DNA from: Climacteris rufus
Lineage: Eukaryota > Chordata > Aves > Passeriformes > Climacteridae
Reading direction: 5' to 3'
Assembly: GCA_013398175.1 (NCBI GenBank)
Contig: VZRZ01006174.1
Span: 1-64,000, forward strand
Length of the DNA: 64,000 bases
Part shown: piece after piece, positions 1-12,543 of the stretch
Layout: every line of letters starts with the position of its first letter
Numbering within the stretch: the stretch's first letter is position 1
Position numbers and translations under genes: made by a program
The notes under the pieces: generated by a model
What the model was told of the DNA's origin: nothing
Databases searched by the model: none
What the model saw: the letters and a program-made list of their open reading frames with translations, nothing else

Positions 1-280
1 GCGCGGGGCGCTGTGCGGTTCGCGGGGTGCGGAGCGGTGCTCGCCGCGACCTGGGCGCCCGGAGGACTCGACCTCTCGCCGGGGCCGTCGCCGGGGTCGG
101 GTGTGGGCACAGAGGGGGCCTTTCCTGCAGGGTGCCCCGGGAAGATTTCGGCTGCTGCTGCGTTTCTGGGGGCAGAGCCGTTCTCGCAGAGCACCGGACA
201 GCACCAGCAGTGCCTGCTCTGAGCCCAGCTGTGCCGGCTGGGGAGCGGGAGTTTAGTGGCAAGAGGGTCAGATGAAAGCA
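1..280 (+). promoter_or_regulatory. GRM8: CpG island; probable GRM8 promoter / non-coding first exon (truncated by window start)
   Basis: The first 120 bases contain about 19 CpG dinucleotides, and CpGs continue at lower density to about base 250. After that the sequence becomes typical AT-rich, CpG-poor intronic DNA. It is the only strong CpG island in the window and lies about 4.6 kb upstream of the first recognisable coding exon on the same strand. A role as promoter and/or 5'-untranslated first exon of GRM8 is therefore the simplest reading. No exon boundary can be fixed. A weak donor-like GTCAGA sits at 267-272 after AGAGG. No TATA box is obvious, as is usual for CpG-island promoters. 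The two short overlapping reading frames here show no family resemblance and are not called as genes. The link to GRM8 is inference from position only. Confidence 0.55.
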
Positions 281-3200
281 GAAACAACAGAGAAAGCTCT
301 CCTAGGGTGCCTGGGAAAATCTTGATCATCACTTGCTAGACCAGAGTTGAAACCAGTTCTAAAGGTGTTAATATTGCTGGGCTTCCTTCAGCTTTGAGTC
401 CAGCCAAGGGCAGAGGAAAATATTCGATGTTGTTTCCTTTTAAAAAATTGTAGGCTCCTCTTAGTCTCACCCCAGCAGAAGCACCTGTGCTGAATTTTCG
501 CAGGGTAGCTTGTTTGGTAAATGGACATTTGCAGGGTAGGAAGTGAAGGCAGGTGCTCTGGCATATTTGAAAAGGGGCTGATCAGACTGAGGGAAGACAT
601 CAGACTGCACAGGGAAGAAACAGTTCCTGTAAACGAGATGTTGAGAGTGATTCGCCTTGAAGTCCTGATTATTGTGTAAAGGATACCTCTGTGGCAGGGT
701 CACAGCAAACCATACAGAAGAGCTGAGGTAGATAAGACTACTTACATCAGTGAGAAATTCTCTTGCAAGTTAGGAGTTGTGATGTCAAGGCCAAAGGTTT
801 TCCAAATTCCCTTTTGTTGTCAGCAAAACCCATTAATCTTCTATATGTGTTGGGCTACTGTATGCAGGTGGCAAACCTTTACCTGCTCTGTGTGGAAATT
901 CAGCTATTTGCTCATTGCTGAATGCTGTAGAGGAGAAAGAAGCAACATTTACGAACACTGAAATGGCTGTTAGCAAGAGAATTATTTCATAGTTTGGAAG
1001 TATCAATAATAAAACTTCAAAATAATCACATTTGATAATATGTTTCCTCCTCAGAACTTAGTAATGGAATTGTTGTTATTTTGTCTTAATTCAGTAAAAC
1101 CAGATCAGTTTTGTATTGATTGGACAATGTGATATTTTGTGAATGGGTTTTCTCTCTAGAACTCCTCCTATCCTAATTCACAGAATATTTTTTTTAATAT
1201 TAACTTAGTGCAGTTCCAAGCATGCTTTATATGCAATGGCAAATAAATTTTTTGGCCTCAAAATTTAAACTATTTTTTCTCAGGTATTTTTCCCCCTCAC
1301 TAAATGGTTTGTCCCTCAGTAAAAGGTTCATGTGTGTCTGTCTAGCAATGTCAACTGGAAAATGTCCATCCTGCTTATGCTGCAGAGAGTACTCCTTGCT
1401 CCTGCGGCAGTTTGTAATTGTGAGATTTTTTAAAACTGTGTTTCCTGATGAACATATTGAATCTTTTTATATGTTTTCAGCTAGGACTTCAGTGTCAGCT
1501 GAAGATGGCTCTTTCAGGAACCTCGTTAACAAAATAGAAACATTTTCTATCAACTTATTATTTAGACCTTTTTCTTAATATAAAGATGTTCCATAATGAG
1601 TCTGTCTTGCAGTGCAATGAGTCTGTGGTTGGAGTAATGACTGCTCTAGGCTCATTCGGATGCACTGGTTCTGGCAATGTGGTACCAAAATACCCTACCC
1701 TGAGTATCAAATATCTTATAAAGCTGAATGATTTTATGAAGGAAGTAATTTCAGAACCAGACACTACATGCAGAAGTTTCCATCTCCCCTGTCTTGCAGT
1801 ACCCCGCCTCCTTAGTTTTAAAAATAAAAATATGTTCTAGCAGAACAAGTGGAGGTTTGTGCTGAAATACTGACTTTAAAAATAGCAGTATGTTCTGATA
1901 ATGCCAGATATTTTTAATGAAAGAAACCCAAGAGAAGCATGTATTACAAGGTGATTGGACGAGAAGCTTTGTGGTGCACTTACTCTTGCACTGTGCTGGG
2001 GAAATGTAGGAATTTCTTCTCTGAAGTCATGTTTCTAGTGAACACCAACTACTACAGTGGAGAACTTGGTAAATCAAGAATATATTTGCATTAATTCAAA
2101 CTTTTATGGTCAATTGGAAAAGGACAGCATTTTACTTCAAATGAAATCTCTGCACATGAGAAAAGTTCATTCAGGCTTTATAGCCCAGAGGCCTCTGCCT
2201 TTTCACTAAAATTCATTGATAAATATGGAATTAATTTAGATCATATGCTTTCTGCTTAGCTACACAGGCTTGCAATGTTCTGTAAAAGGTAATATTAATC
2301 AATATATAAAAAGCAGTGTGGCATGAATAAATTAGGGAGTATAATAGAAGCTTTTATTTCTTAGGTAACATTAAAAAAAGACTAAAAGGTCTTAAATTTT
2401 TAAAAAGAACACTTTAAAATTTTATTTCTGTTTTATAGACAAGCCGTGGACACTTGCAGCTAAGAAACATACTTCTTCAGGAAACCATGCAAGCTGAGGC
2501 AAAGCAGCTAACACTTATGAAGACTATAATGTGAAAAATGCTAATTGTCAATTCATTTGGTTTTCAATCAGTTCTAGATTGAGTATTAAACTGATGATCT
2601 TGGGCTCACAGTAGCTTCTCCGTTGTTGTTAGGATTTAGTTTGCAATAGCTGAATTCATCACTATTTGTTTGTACAAAGACTGACACTTTAATTTCTGGG
2701 CGTTCTCTGGCTGTAAGGAATTAACCTGCTGCAGAGGAAGAGAAAAAACAGTGTTTCTTTCCTTCAGGAATATTTTTCCTTTTTCAGTGGTACTTTCTTT
2801 TTCTCCATAAAGTGTTAAATAATAGTAGTCTTATGTTTTATTCCCTTAGTGAATTGCTCTCTGTTTGGTTAGTACATACAAGCATGAACTAACGAGTTCA
2901 TTGTGGAACCATAAAGAAAATTGCCTCCATACCTGTTTTAGGTGTAGCTACAGCTTCTGCTCTTTACTATTTTGAACACTTGACTGTATTTTTCTACTAA
3001 GGCAATCAAAGCAGCAGATAATTGTAGCCAGTTAATAGTTCAATCTTTTCTTTACAGTGTGCCCTACATGAGAAACATCCCATCAGCCTGGATCAAATCA
3101 CACTGTAGTGTGAGTCAAGTCGTTCGATTTGTGAAAGACTCTGAGCTTGGCTCACAGTGCTGAAGCCTAGGCAGCTTTGTAACCTGTGTGTCCAAAAAGA

Positions 3201-4898
3201 GCCAAAGGAGTATGATGGGATTATCACATAAACCAGCACAGTTTTTTTTCATTTAGATTGAACCCTGAGCCAAATTCCAGCAAAACTGTTAAGAGGCACT
3301 GAAAGTCCTGTGTGCTGCTCTCAATTGCAGTGATTTTATTCACACCCATTAAGTTTCGTTTTCAAGTGGTTCTGTTACCAAATCACAGTGAGATACTTTT
3401 GCATTCAATAAAAGACTTTCCATTGTGAATCTTTTTTTCAGGTCTTCAAATAGCAACTATTTAAAAACGCTGCTTCAACTTTTGTGAAAGAAACATGCAA
3501 CAAAATAAATGTAAGAAGAGGATTATCAATTTAAAACATTATCAAAGTGAATTTTGAGTTTTGATGCCACATGATTTATTAAATTTTTGTGTAAAATAAT
3601 TCAAAATGTATCTGAGAAGCAGAACTGTCTTCTGATTTTGTCTGTAGTCCAGTGTGATCATATCTTTGGTAGGAACCAGTCAGATCACTAGGGACAAAGT
3701 AGATATCTACAGATGAGCCTGATGCCTGGATTTTCCGTATTGGCAGTGACAGAGCCTTGTTCAGTCTGACCAATTTCATAAGAAGTAAAAATTTTGTAAA
3801 GAAGATGATCAGGTGAATCGTACCCTAGGACATCCACTGCTCTCCATAGCCTGTAACAGATGTGTTGAGAGACTGGTTCAGATGCAGTTGCCCACAGTGT
3901 GCCTGTCTAGTATCAGGTAAAATTACTTCTCCCTTTCTTCTCCTCAGAGGCTTAAAAATTTATTCAGACGTGTAATTTTGTTGAGAATTGAAATAAATAA
4001 ATGCCTTCACTTGAGAATTAGAGTGTGGGCAATTTGGAGATATTTATAACAGTCAGTCAGGTGTTTAGATATGTAGGCTGAAATCCTCATCTCATTAAAA
4101 TCAGTGGGATCTCTCCAAATGTCAGTGCAGGCGCAACATTGTTTTTATTTAATATGGTCCAAATGCAAGCAGAAAATAGAGACCTTGTTAATGTTGGCTG
4201 TCGACTCTAATCAAATGTCGGAAAGGGAATATTGGATGTTCAGCTGGTTTCCTAACATAATACACTTGAGAAATCAGCTACCCTTTCATAAAAATAATTT
4301 AGTATTAGACATTATCTTGAAGGAGTTTTAGATATATAGTTAGGCCCCCCCAAAGGTGAATTCCACTGGAGAAATAATCAGTTTAACATCCAAATGAATT
4401 GAATGTGCTTGTACTGCAGTGGCTGAAGAGTGTACTTAAATTCAGGTGCCCTGATTACTCCATTGTCATAAATGAGACTTCTCCAGGAGAGAGAGTGTAA
4501 GTGGTTATTACACTTCTGTAGGCTGGAGCAGAATAATACAGTGGAACAGAATAATGCAGCAAAACATAAAATACAGTGTATTATGGACCAAGTCTGTTTC
4601 TGGGTGTCACGCAATGCAAAGATAAATACAAATTACTGTTCAGAATCTGAACACCAAGCTAAGTTTAGTTCCCCTGATTCGGCTGTTGCTCTGCTGGCAT
4701 CATCAATTTCCTGGCTCATAGTACAGTGCAGCCAGGTGTTCAAATTCACTGAAGGCCACGATTTGCTCACTTAAAGAATGTTGAAAATAAAACCTAGGTG
4801 ATGTAATTGCTATTAAAAAGTAAATATACTGTATAAAACTGCTGAACTAAATGGTATTTCTCACTGTTTTTTAAAATTATTTTTCACTTTTCTTCCAG
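281..4898 (+). other. GRM8: Presumed 5'-UTR intron of GRM8
   Basis: This stretch separates the CpG island from the acceptor at 4897-4898. The acceptor has a pyrimidine-rich run (TTTTTCACTTTTCTTCCAG) and begins the exon that carries the start codon. The sequence is AT-rich and CpG-poor. Scattered reading frames of 60-118 codons are present on both strands, none with recognisable protein features. A short segment near 4078-4125 resembles the low-complexity 3' tails of very old amniote LINEs, but only weakly. I see no RNA gene or intact mobile element. The 5' end of the intron is uncertain because the donor is not identified. Confidence 0.5.
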
Positions 4899-5065
4899 AA
4901 GTACCTCAGCTGTAGGGCAAAATACAAGGACATAAGCTACTGACCTTCTTTTAGCATCAGGACCAAACATACTACCCTACTCTTCACCATCAATAAAGAG
5001 CGATTGGAAAACCACCTCAGAAAAGCTGGTCAACTCATTCCATCAGTGGACATCTTTTGTAAAAC

Positions 5066-5086
5066 ATGGTTATGTACTTCTGCTGA
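5066..5086 (+). other. uORF 1 in GRM8 leader (6 codons)
   Basis: An ATG at 5066 opens a 6-codon frame that ends at TGA (5084-5086), with a second in-frame ATG at 5072. It lies wholly within the GRM8 leader, 159 nt before the main start. Such a short uORF would allow reinitiation. No peptide function is implied. Confidence 0.6.
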
Positions 5087-5097
5087 GGTCCTTTGTT

Positions 5098-5117
5098 CTA
5101 CCTACCTACCTACCTAC
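5098..5117. repeat. (CTAC)5 microsatellite in the GRM8 5' leader
   Basis: Five perfect CTAC units lie within the untranslated leader, between uORF 1 and uORF 2. Copy-number change would alter leader length in 4-nt steps without touching the coding frame. Confidence 0.9.
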
Positions 5118-5120
5118 TGC

Positions 5121-5198
5121 ATGGTTCTATATTACTTATTGGGCACTGATGGTAACCTCCAGAAAGTGCACCTTCAAATGGTCAGCCACATGCTTTAG
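5121..5198 (+). other. uORF 2 in GRM8 leader (25 codons)
   Basis: An ATG at 5121 (GCATGG, so G at +4) opens a 25-codon frame ending at TAG 5196-5198. It lies upstream of the GRM8 start codon and in another frame from uORF 3, which it overlaps. In-frame internal ATGs occur at 5178 and 5190. It is probably regulatory rather than a source of a working peptide. Confidence 0.6.
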
Positions 5199-5340
5199 CA
5201 AGAAGAAAACCTGGATACTGTATAGCAACAACGTCTTCAGAGAAAATGGTATACGAAGGGAAACGTTTGGTTTCCTGCCATTGTTTCTTCCTGTTAACAG
5301 CCAAATTCTGCTGGATACTCACTCTGATGCAAAGAACTAA
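5149..5340 (+). other. uORF 3, overlapping the GRM8 start codon out of frame (63 codons)
   Basis: An ATG at 5149 (GATGG context, G at +4) opens 63 codons that run 95 nt past the GRM8 ATG at 5246 in a different frame, stopping at TAA 5338-5340. Ribosomes initiating here cannot reinitiate at the main ATG, so this frame would lower GRM8 translation. The predicted peptide is basic at its start and has no recognisable domain. The frame is certain; its use is inferred. Confidence 0.6.
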
Positions 5341-5755
5341 TGGCCAGGAATACGCCCACTCCATTCGACTGGATGGGGACATCATCTTGGGAGGACTGTT
5401 CCCCGTTCATGCAAAAGGGGATAGAGGGGTGCCTTGTGGGGAGCTCAAGAAGGAGAAGGGGATCCACAGACTAGAGGCAATGCTGTATGCAGTTGATCAG
5501 ATTAATAAAGACCCTGATCTTCTTGCCAATATCACCTTAGGTGTCCGGATCCTTGATACGTGTTCCAGGGACACTTATGCTTTGGAGCAGTCCTTAACAT
5601 TTGTGCAAGCATTGATAGAAAAAGATGGTTCAGACGTGAAGTGTGCAAATGGTGACCCACCTATTTTCACTAAGCCAGACAAGATATCAGGTGTGATAGG
5701 TGCTGCAGCAAGTTCTGTGTCCATTATGGTTGCAAATATTTTAAGACTCTTTAAG
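5246..5755 (+). CDS. GRM8: GRM8, first coding segment: signal peptide and first part of the glutamate-binding domain (residues 1-170)
   Basis: This segment encodes the N-terminus of metabotropic glutamate receptor 8, a class C, Gi/o-coupled presynaptic receptor for L-glutamate (group III). Residues 1 to about 33 form a hydrophobic signal peptide (CFFLLTAKFCWILTL core). The Venus-flytrap domain then begins with QEYAHSI and DGDIILGGLFPVH. Visible binding-pocket residues, by equivalence with group III receptors, are Lys71 and Arg75 in KGIHR (distal carboxylate) and Ser156 in the SSVS loop. Cys64, Cys106 and Cys133 are conserved cysteines. NIT at 95-97 is an N-glycosylation sequon. The segment ends at LRLFK and continues as IPQIS in the next exon, with the reading frame preserved (phase 0). 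The start was chosen because it gives the family N-terminus and a strong initiation context. Paralogues GRM4, GRM6 and GRM7 are less likely given the N-terminal sequence. The open frame past 5755 is intronic. Confidence 0.95.
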
Positions 5756-7702
5756 GTAAGTAACATTTTCTATCTTTCTTTTAAAAATGAAATAAGTGAG
5801 AACAATGAAATACATGAGGTGGTTGTGTTGTGTTACCTCCACAAAAAAAAAGGACACTTTTCACATTCAAAAATCTGAAATGGCTGGTTTGCCCTTTCAA
5901 AGCAAAGTGGGGGGGAGGAAACACCCAAAACCAATGTTTGCAGACCCTATTTTAAGGTGCCAAGTGCTACTCTGAAAGTTCTGAGCAATCTGTGCACATT
6001 TTAGCTCCTTAGGGATTTATATCCTTACTTTTTTGCTACTCATATTTGCTCCATATTGAGCATTTATGCTCATCAAGATTAGGTTGGGATTGATTTCCCA
6101 AATATCCAGAATGAAATATAAGGTTGTAACACAAATACATTTTTGGGAGGATCGGATAATTTCCTTACATGGAAAGATGTGCCAGTAATAATCTACTGCT
6201 ATTGATTTACATGTCTAGCCAAATGAAGTGTACTGTAATGTCTTTGATTTCCTTGATTTTTTAACCTCCTCCATATTTTCTATAAGATGATATTTTTTCC
6301 AGACTTTGTTATCACTTTGTGAGAGATTATTTTCAGGCAACTATTCCACTGGCATTTCCTTCCATGTACTTTATTAAGCTCAGACATTCTAAATAATGGA
6401 AAAGTAAACTTACCACTTTTAAATTTGCTAAGTTAGATGGGAAGAAGAACACATTCTAATCAATTGACTTGGATGGAAGAGATCAGACAGCACATATTTA
6501 ATTTTTAATCGTATGCAATGGCAAACAGATGATGGTAAGTTGAACACTTTTTTCTATACATAGAACAACTGTAACTTCTGTCTGAATCTATTACTGTCCT
6601 CCCACCCACTGTTCTTTTCATCCATTCAGAAATCTTACCTTATTTCATACAACTTTACAACCACCAAAACCCACTTATAAACAATTTCTTTGAATTTGGT
6701 GCAGAAGATTCTGGTAATGTTAAATATTCCTGTTACGTATTTTGAAAAGTGTTGCACTTGTTTTCTGATCGTTGTAACTGAGATTAATTAGTAGTAAAGA
6801 AGGTTGGCTTTTTTCTTATGGTTTCTCAGCAAAGTGTGTTTCAGTCATTTGAATGGAGATTTTAGTCCTTCCCTCTTGTTCTGCTACAAAGGAAATAATG
6901 ATGAATTTATGGGGAGGAGCAAAATAACTGCTGGATTGTGGTTAGGTGTTCATTTCAGTCTCAAAACTGATGCTCAGCTGCAGTTACGCACAGGTTTGAG
7001 AGTAGTGGACTAATTCTGTGCATTCTGTATATTTTACTAGTGAGAAACAAGTACACAAAACTGAGCAAAGACTTAAAAGAATGTTCTATATGGAGATGAC
7101 CTCTGGAGTTGTGCCTGATGGGAAGGCTTGTCATCCCTGGGAAATTCATGCATGTTGAGGAAGGTATCTATTTTTTGAAGTTGTGCTACCCTACTAAATA
7201 ATGCACATTTCTGAAATAATGATAGATGGAATGGTCACTTACCCATTATAATGCAGGGCCACGTAGACTACGACTTATACCCAGTTTTGAGTTGAATATG
7301 GTTCTATAGACCTATTTAAGAAACTAAGCCTTGTAAGACATGCATTATCTGTGAATTAAGAGCAGCAAGAAGGAAAGAGGCCTATGAATTGTCTAAGATA
7401 GCGGCAATTTGTCTTCTGAAACCTTGACAGCTACCTCCTGATTTACATTATGCAATAAGATTGCAAATAACATTCTACTGCAGTCTTAATCAATAGAGGG
7501 TCACGTGATATGCCCTCTGGGGAAAGATCTTATTTACCCATTTAATTGATGTAACACAGCTGCTGGCAAAAGGAGGAGAAACCTCTTTTAGTTTTAAGTA
7601 TAGATACTGCACAAATATTCTTAATACTATGAAAAATGTGATAAATCTGATGGTGGACCAGCATGGGAAATCTGTTTTTACACCTTCCTCTCAGAAATTA
7701 AT

Positions 7703-7754
7703 CTCTTCATGAGCAAAGGCTTCTGAAACTCTTCGTGAGCAAAGGCTTCTGCAT
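7703..7754. repeat. 26-bp tandem duplication (2 copies)
   Basis: The unit CTCTTC(A/G)TGAGCAAAGGC-TTCTG plus three further bases occurs at 7703-7728 and again immediately at 7729-7754, with only a few differences. It is a local duplication of recent or moderate age. Confidence 0.85.
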
Positions 7755-9518
7755 AAGTCTCTCAGTTAGAAGCACCATAGAAACCAGTCACAATGGCTAT
7801 AGTCAAGAGGATTAGGAAATTAAGGGTCATTTTCCAGGAACATGGATGTATATTCCAGTTTGGGTTATACTCAGACCAAAGACATAGGCTGAAATTCATG
7901 ACTGATGCATCCCCACAGCTCTGTAGCTGAGGACCTGGACTTTGACCCACACTCACAAAGGCTCCAGGCATGAAATTTTGTTTCCTGTAGCTTGGTCTGT
8001 GTCAGGGTGGGGCACTCAGCTGGACTAAATGGCTGTACTTTCATTGAAGTCAGCAATCACCATCGTGCAAATGCCTGTTTCCATTTTATCCAGGATGAGT
8101 GTGGTTCATCCATATTTCTGTTTAACAGTACTATTTAGAAAGTTGAACCTGTAATTTGAAGTTCAGAATTGCTTTAATACGTGCTCTCAAGTTCCTAAAT
8201 ATCAGGACTACTTATTTTTTGAGAACATTATTATTCAGTGAAATTTTAATTTGTAATGAAATTGTGAGAAGTATATTATATCTCTCAAAGTGAATACACA
8301 AAGCCTGAGAAATACTACCCTCAGTAGCTTGGATTTTTATGCTGCTATTTTTCTTTTTCTTGCCATTTTTTTTCCTTTCTTTTATTGATTTTACAACAGA
8401 AAACATACAGGTCAATAGTCGTATCTGATGATCTGGTGGATAGCATAAACTGATTGATAGCCAAGGTATTCTTTTGTCTAAATGTTTTCATGAGAAGAAA
8501 GGAGGGAGACCACCACAGAAAATGACCTTGATCTATAGCCTTTCTCCTGATCAAATGTCTTGCCTTTAGTTTTTCTCTCCATTCTCGTTCTGTGAATTTT
8601 GAGGTGCATTGCTGTTTAGCAGGTGAATTTCTGTAGGTCTTACCCTTAGCTAGTCCAAAACATTAAGTACAAATTTGGACAGCTTAAATTTCACCCATTG
8701 ATTATTTTAGATGTCTCAGATGCACTTTACACACAGGAAACACTGGATCATGGCATTAATTGTGTGAAAGCGGATCTGTTATTCCTTGATTATCATAAGG
8801 TTGTTGTTTTTTGTCATAATTTTAAGTTGTTTTTATCAGGGCACATCAGGAGCAGGCTGCTTCCCAAAGGTAACAGGCAAGGGGCTGTAGACTGATAGGA
8901 TCTATTGAGGAGGTGGCTATCTCAGTTAAGCAGCACTCACTATCACAAAGACAACCTTTCTATTGACTCAATCTATCAAAAATATTACTCTTACATCCTT
9001 CCTTATATTTGTTTTACAGAAATTCTGTTTTATTGTAGGGTGCTTAGGCATGACTGTATGGGGACTTTTATCTGCTTTGTGTGACTCTTATAAGCATAGG
9101 GGTTGTTTCCCAGTCCCCCCAAACATGGCCTGGATGAATCAAAAGACTATGTAACCTAGCTCACTTCATGTATTATGTTCACTGTGTTCAAACCTTCTAC
9201 TTGCTTAATGTCTGAATAACTCATGTCAATGGTTAAAATCTGCTGGACAAAGAGAGGCATTTGTTTATGCTAGTGTCCTCACATCTAAACACCACACATT
9301 ATTTCTGAACTCCTTGGTACACTCCTCTGTCACCTTCACACATCTTCTAGCCAGTGTCACACTAGGAGCAGCCTAGGGAGGATAGTTTGCATGCAAATTG
9401 AGATGGGTGGACAGTATGCTTGGTGAATTGTGATCTCGAGCTTTTATGTATATATTTATGTACATGCATATAAGGCCAAAATATTAATGAACAGCTTTAT
9501 TCCTTTCCTTGACTTCTT

Positions 9519-9545
9519 TGCCTTGCCTGGCCTTGCCTTGCCTTC
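9519..9545. repeat. CCTTG-rich short tandem repeat
   Basis: An imperfect run of CCTTG units (about four, with one GG interruption) lies inside the intron. It is simple sequence with no other feature attached. Confidence 0.7.
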
Positions 9546-12543
9546 TGTTTTCTCCAGTTTCCCAAGGCTAAATTACTTATTTCCTCTTTTTGGTCAAATT
9601 CCTTTTTTGCTGCAGAGCTGTAATCTACTTTAATAGCTGCTGTCTGGAGGGACTAATATTCACTTCATGCACATTTGCCTTATACATTTCATACACGTTT
9701 ACTTCTTCAGAAGTACAAGTACAAATGACATTACAGAGTTACTCTTTCAACTTTATGGCAACCATCCAAAATACAGGGGATAGTTTCTTTCAGTAAATCT
9801 AGAAGAGAATATGTTAGTTCTACCATCATTTTGCTTATTTGGTTTGATTGTTACATTGCCTCATTTTGTGTATATCTTTGCCTGGTGGCTTTGCATAGCT
9901 ACTAAGGTTGTACCTGGATGATGCTATTTTTATGCTTAGTTCCATATCTTTTGATGTTTGGCTGCTATTTGGCACTTTTGCTGCCTTATGTTCTAGACCT
10001 GTGCAAAGCAGCAGACAGGCCTCCCAGAAATGAGGGCATTACCATTGTACACAGGCTAATCTCAGTAACTTCATAAATGCTTTGTACTTAAATTGTGGCA
10101 ATGGAGTGCATCTCAAGAAAGGGATATGATGTAAATGAAATGTAGTAACATTTTACTGCCTAACTTAAGAGAGCACAAACATATTTTTGGGAGGTGACTT
10201 GAGCCATGTACAGATCCTGATCTAGACTCTATATCTACAGAAATATTTGCACCTCATGCGAATTATAGACTTCAAAGGCTCTAGGAAGATGGAGGAGTGA
10301 GACTGTTCCATGCGTTTACTGCAGAGCCTTTCCATAATGGAAAAACTTTATTATATACTTTAAAGAGGTGAAGAAGAGGCTCGAGAATTTTACGCAACAT
10401 ATCGGTACTCAACATAAAAAAGGTGCTGCACTGATTGGAATATATAAATTTTCTGTTCAGTGTGTCCTGCTAAATGTGTCAATAACATTTTCCACTGCGT
10501 GCCATTTGAAATTTGTAATAGGATGATTGTTTTCCTTGTGGTTAAAATGTATATGAAAAATTTTGTGTGAAGTGTGAAGAAAAATTGTTGTAAGTAGATG
10601 ACTGAAACATTTTGAAATCAAGTCTTAAGATGAACAGATTTGTTTTACTTTTGTTCTAGATAATATTTGCACTTTCTGAATAATTTTTAATTACAAAAGG
10701 AACCAATACATCCCATTTAATTTTACAGTGCTTTTTTGTAGCGTAGTACAAACATATATCTGTTTAGTGCCTGAGCATCTTGTCTTGTTATTGACTGGAA
10801 AAAACCTTTATTATAATTGCTCTTTTTATCATAATTGAACTTCTTTTACATAGAAGAAGCATTCATATCTCTTTATATTTCCGTGGCAGTAGACACTCAA
10901 TTATGCAAAAAATCCCTTTTAACTCAACTGTGATTCTTCTGTCAGTATCAGGTTAAGTATGTTGTGGTCAAGAGAGCCAAATGCCAGGTCAACACCAAAA
11001 TAATTATAGGTACAAGAAGTACTTTGCTAGCATCAATAATGAAACAGTTGCCAATTTTTTTAGTTGCAGCCAGAGGAAATAATGGGTTTTCAGATTCTGT
11101 GAAAACTGCTAGCACTGATTAGCATCAAATTTTATTTGTGCTAAGCTGCTTCAGGCAAGAGAGTACAAAACCAACTTGATGCATTCATTAGAGTATTTTA
11201 CAGAATAATATTTCCTTAAATATTCCTCTAAATGTTTAAGAATTTTGGTTTCTTACATTCCTAGATGGAACTATAACCAGTGGTTAGAGCAAAAGGGTAA
11301 TCTGCTTTTCTGTGTTATTTTCGTTTGTTTGTCATTGGTTTGCTACAAGGCTTGAGAAGCATCTTTTGACCTTTTTGTGCGTCTCTTTTGTCATTTTGAT
11401 TTGCTTGTGTTTAAGCATTTCACAGGAACAATCAGAAGCTTGATTAACGTTAGTTAAATGTTTGAGATGTCTCTGCTGTTTTTGTAGGCACGTTGAAGCT
11501 GTCTAAAATGTTGAGGGTTTTACGTGATTCCATATGCACAATACATGAGCACCTTACAAAGACAGTGTAGCTATTAAAGACCAACAATCTGATTTTCTTT
11601 CTAGTTCCCTGAGGACAGCTGGGTGTATATATCTTTCCGTCAAATGAAGGAAATTGCATATGGAGAAAAAATAATTTCACCCTTTCATGGCTGAGGCCAG
11701 CTGACACAGACAACCCACACCCGTATCATATATTTAATTTCCCCAAATCATGGGGCTGCATACAAATTACCAGGAGGGAGTGATTCCTGATCTATGATGA
11801 CCTCTGAAGCCTGTCAGAAAATTGGGAGACTTGGCTGGCACAGGTTGTGGCCTAGTTATGGACTGTCCTCACAGTCTGACAGTGGAGGCAGCTGAGCTGT
11901 TGCTGAGAGATGTGCCTTGATATAATGTGATTTACCAGCATAGACATTGCTGCTGATTTCTTAGGACAGAGCTCCTTTGCTCCTACGTCACACTGAAGGG
12001 AAGCCAAGACACTGCAAGGATCATTGATGCTGTTTCAGTGCTTTACTACAGCAACATTAATTTTATTAGCTACAATGAGAACTAAATTAAGACAACTTTT
12101 TCCCCCTGGTGTTTAATTGTTTCAGTACAGTGACAATTGGGCAATATGAACAGTTCTGCATTCTGACTGTAATCAGAAACCAGACACTATTGTGTTACAG
12201 CCAAGTGGTAGATTTTGTGTGTTTGCTTATTTCAATTCTCATTATTTTCCCTAAAGCATATTGTGCTTTTAGGATTAAACTGATTTAGAGTACTTAAATG
12301 TATATCCTCTTGTTTGCTAGCATTTATCAGAGAAAAGTAGTCATCAGAACAAAAGTCTTACTAGAGGACAATAATTCCACAGGAATGAATTAAACCGCCA
12401 AGAGCAAAATGCTCCTCTGGACTGGAACCTATATGTGCTCCCAGCAAGATATTATGTCCCCTATATCTCTGACAGGACAATTAGGCATTTAAGCGAGGCC
12501 CTAAATGAGGAGGCTGTCGGCCCTTGGCTGTGTGTGTCCTCAA

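Larger units (their letters stand above)
4899..5755 (+). other. GRM8: GRM8 exon carrying the 5' leader and start codon
   Basis: The exon is bounded by a strong acceptor (pyrimidine tract then AG at 4897-4898) and a consensus donor, AAG|GTAAGT, with GT at 5756-5757. It comprises a 347-nt untranslated leader (4899-5245) and 510 nt of coding sequence ending in phase 0. The leader contains three ATG-initiated upstream frames and a CTAC microsatellite, listed separately. The main ATG at 5246 has A at -3 and G at +4, a strong initiation context. If transcription also starts inside the preceding region, the exon could be longer at its 5' end. Confidence 0.85.
5756..12543. other. Intronic stretch, no gene seen
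   Basis: AT-rich unique sequence. The open frames are short (up to about 70 codons) and without family features. It holds a 26-bp tandem duplication at 7703-7754 and a CCTTG-rich run near 9519-9545. The segment around 7890-8060 and the one near 8690 have a faint look of ancient LINE tails, not strong enough to call. Confidence 0.5.

Noticed and set aside
5004..5120. An apparent 64-codon upstream frame beginning at 5004
   Set aside because: It starts with TTG, not ATG. The first ATG in this frame is at 5121, so only the 25-codon uORF is reported.
5756..5878. Continuation of the GRM8 frame to a 210-residue product
   Set aside because: The frame diverges from the receptor family exactly at the GTAAGT donor at 5756, so the extra 40 codons are intron read-through.
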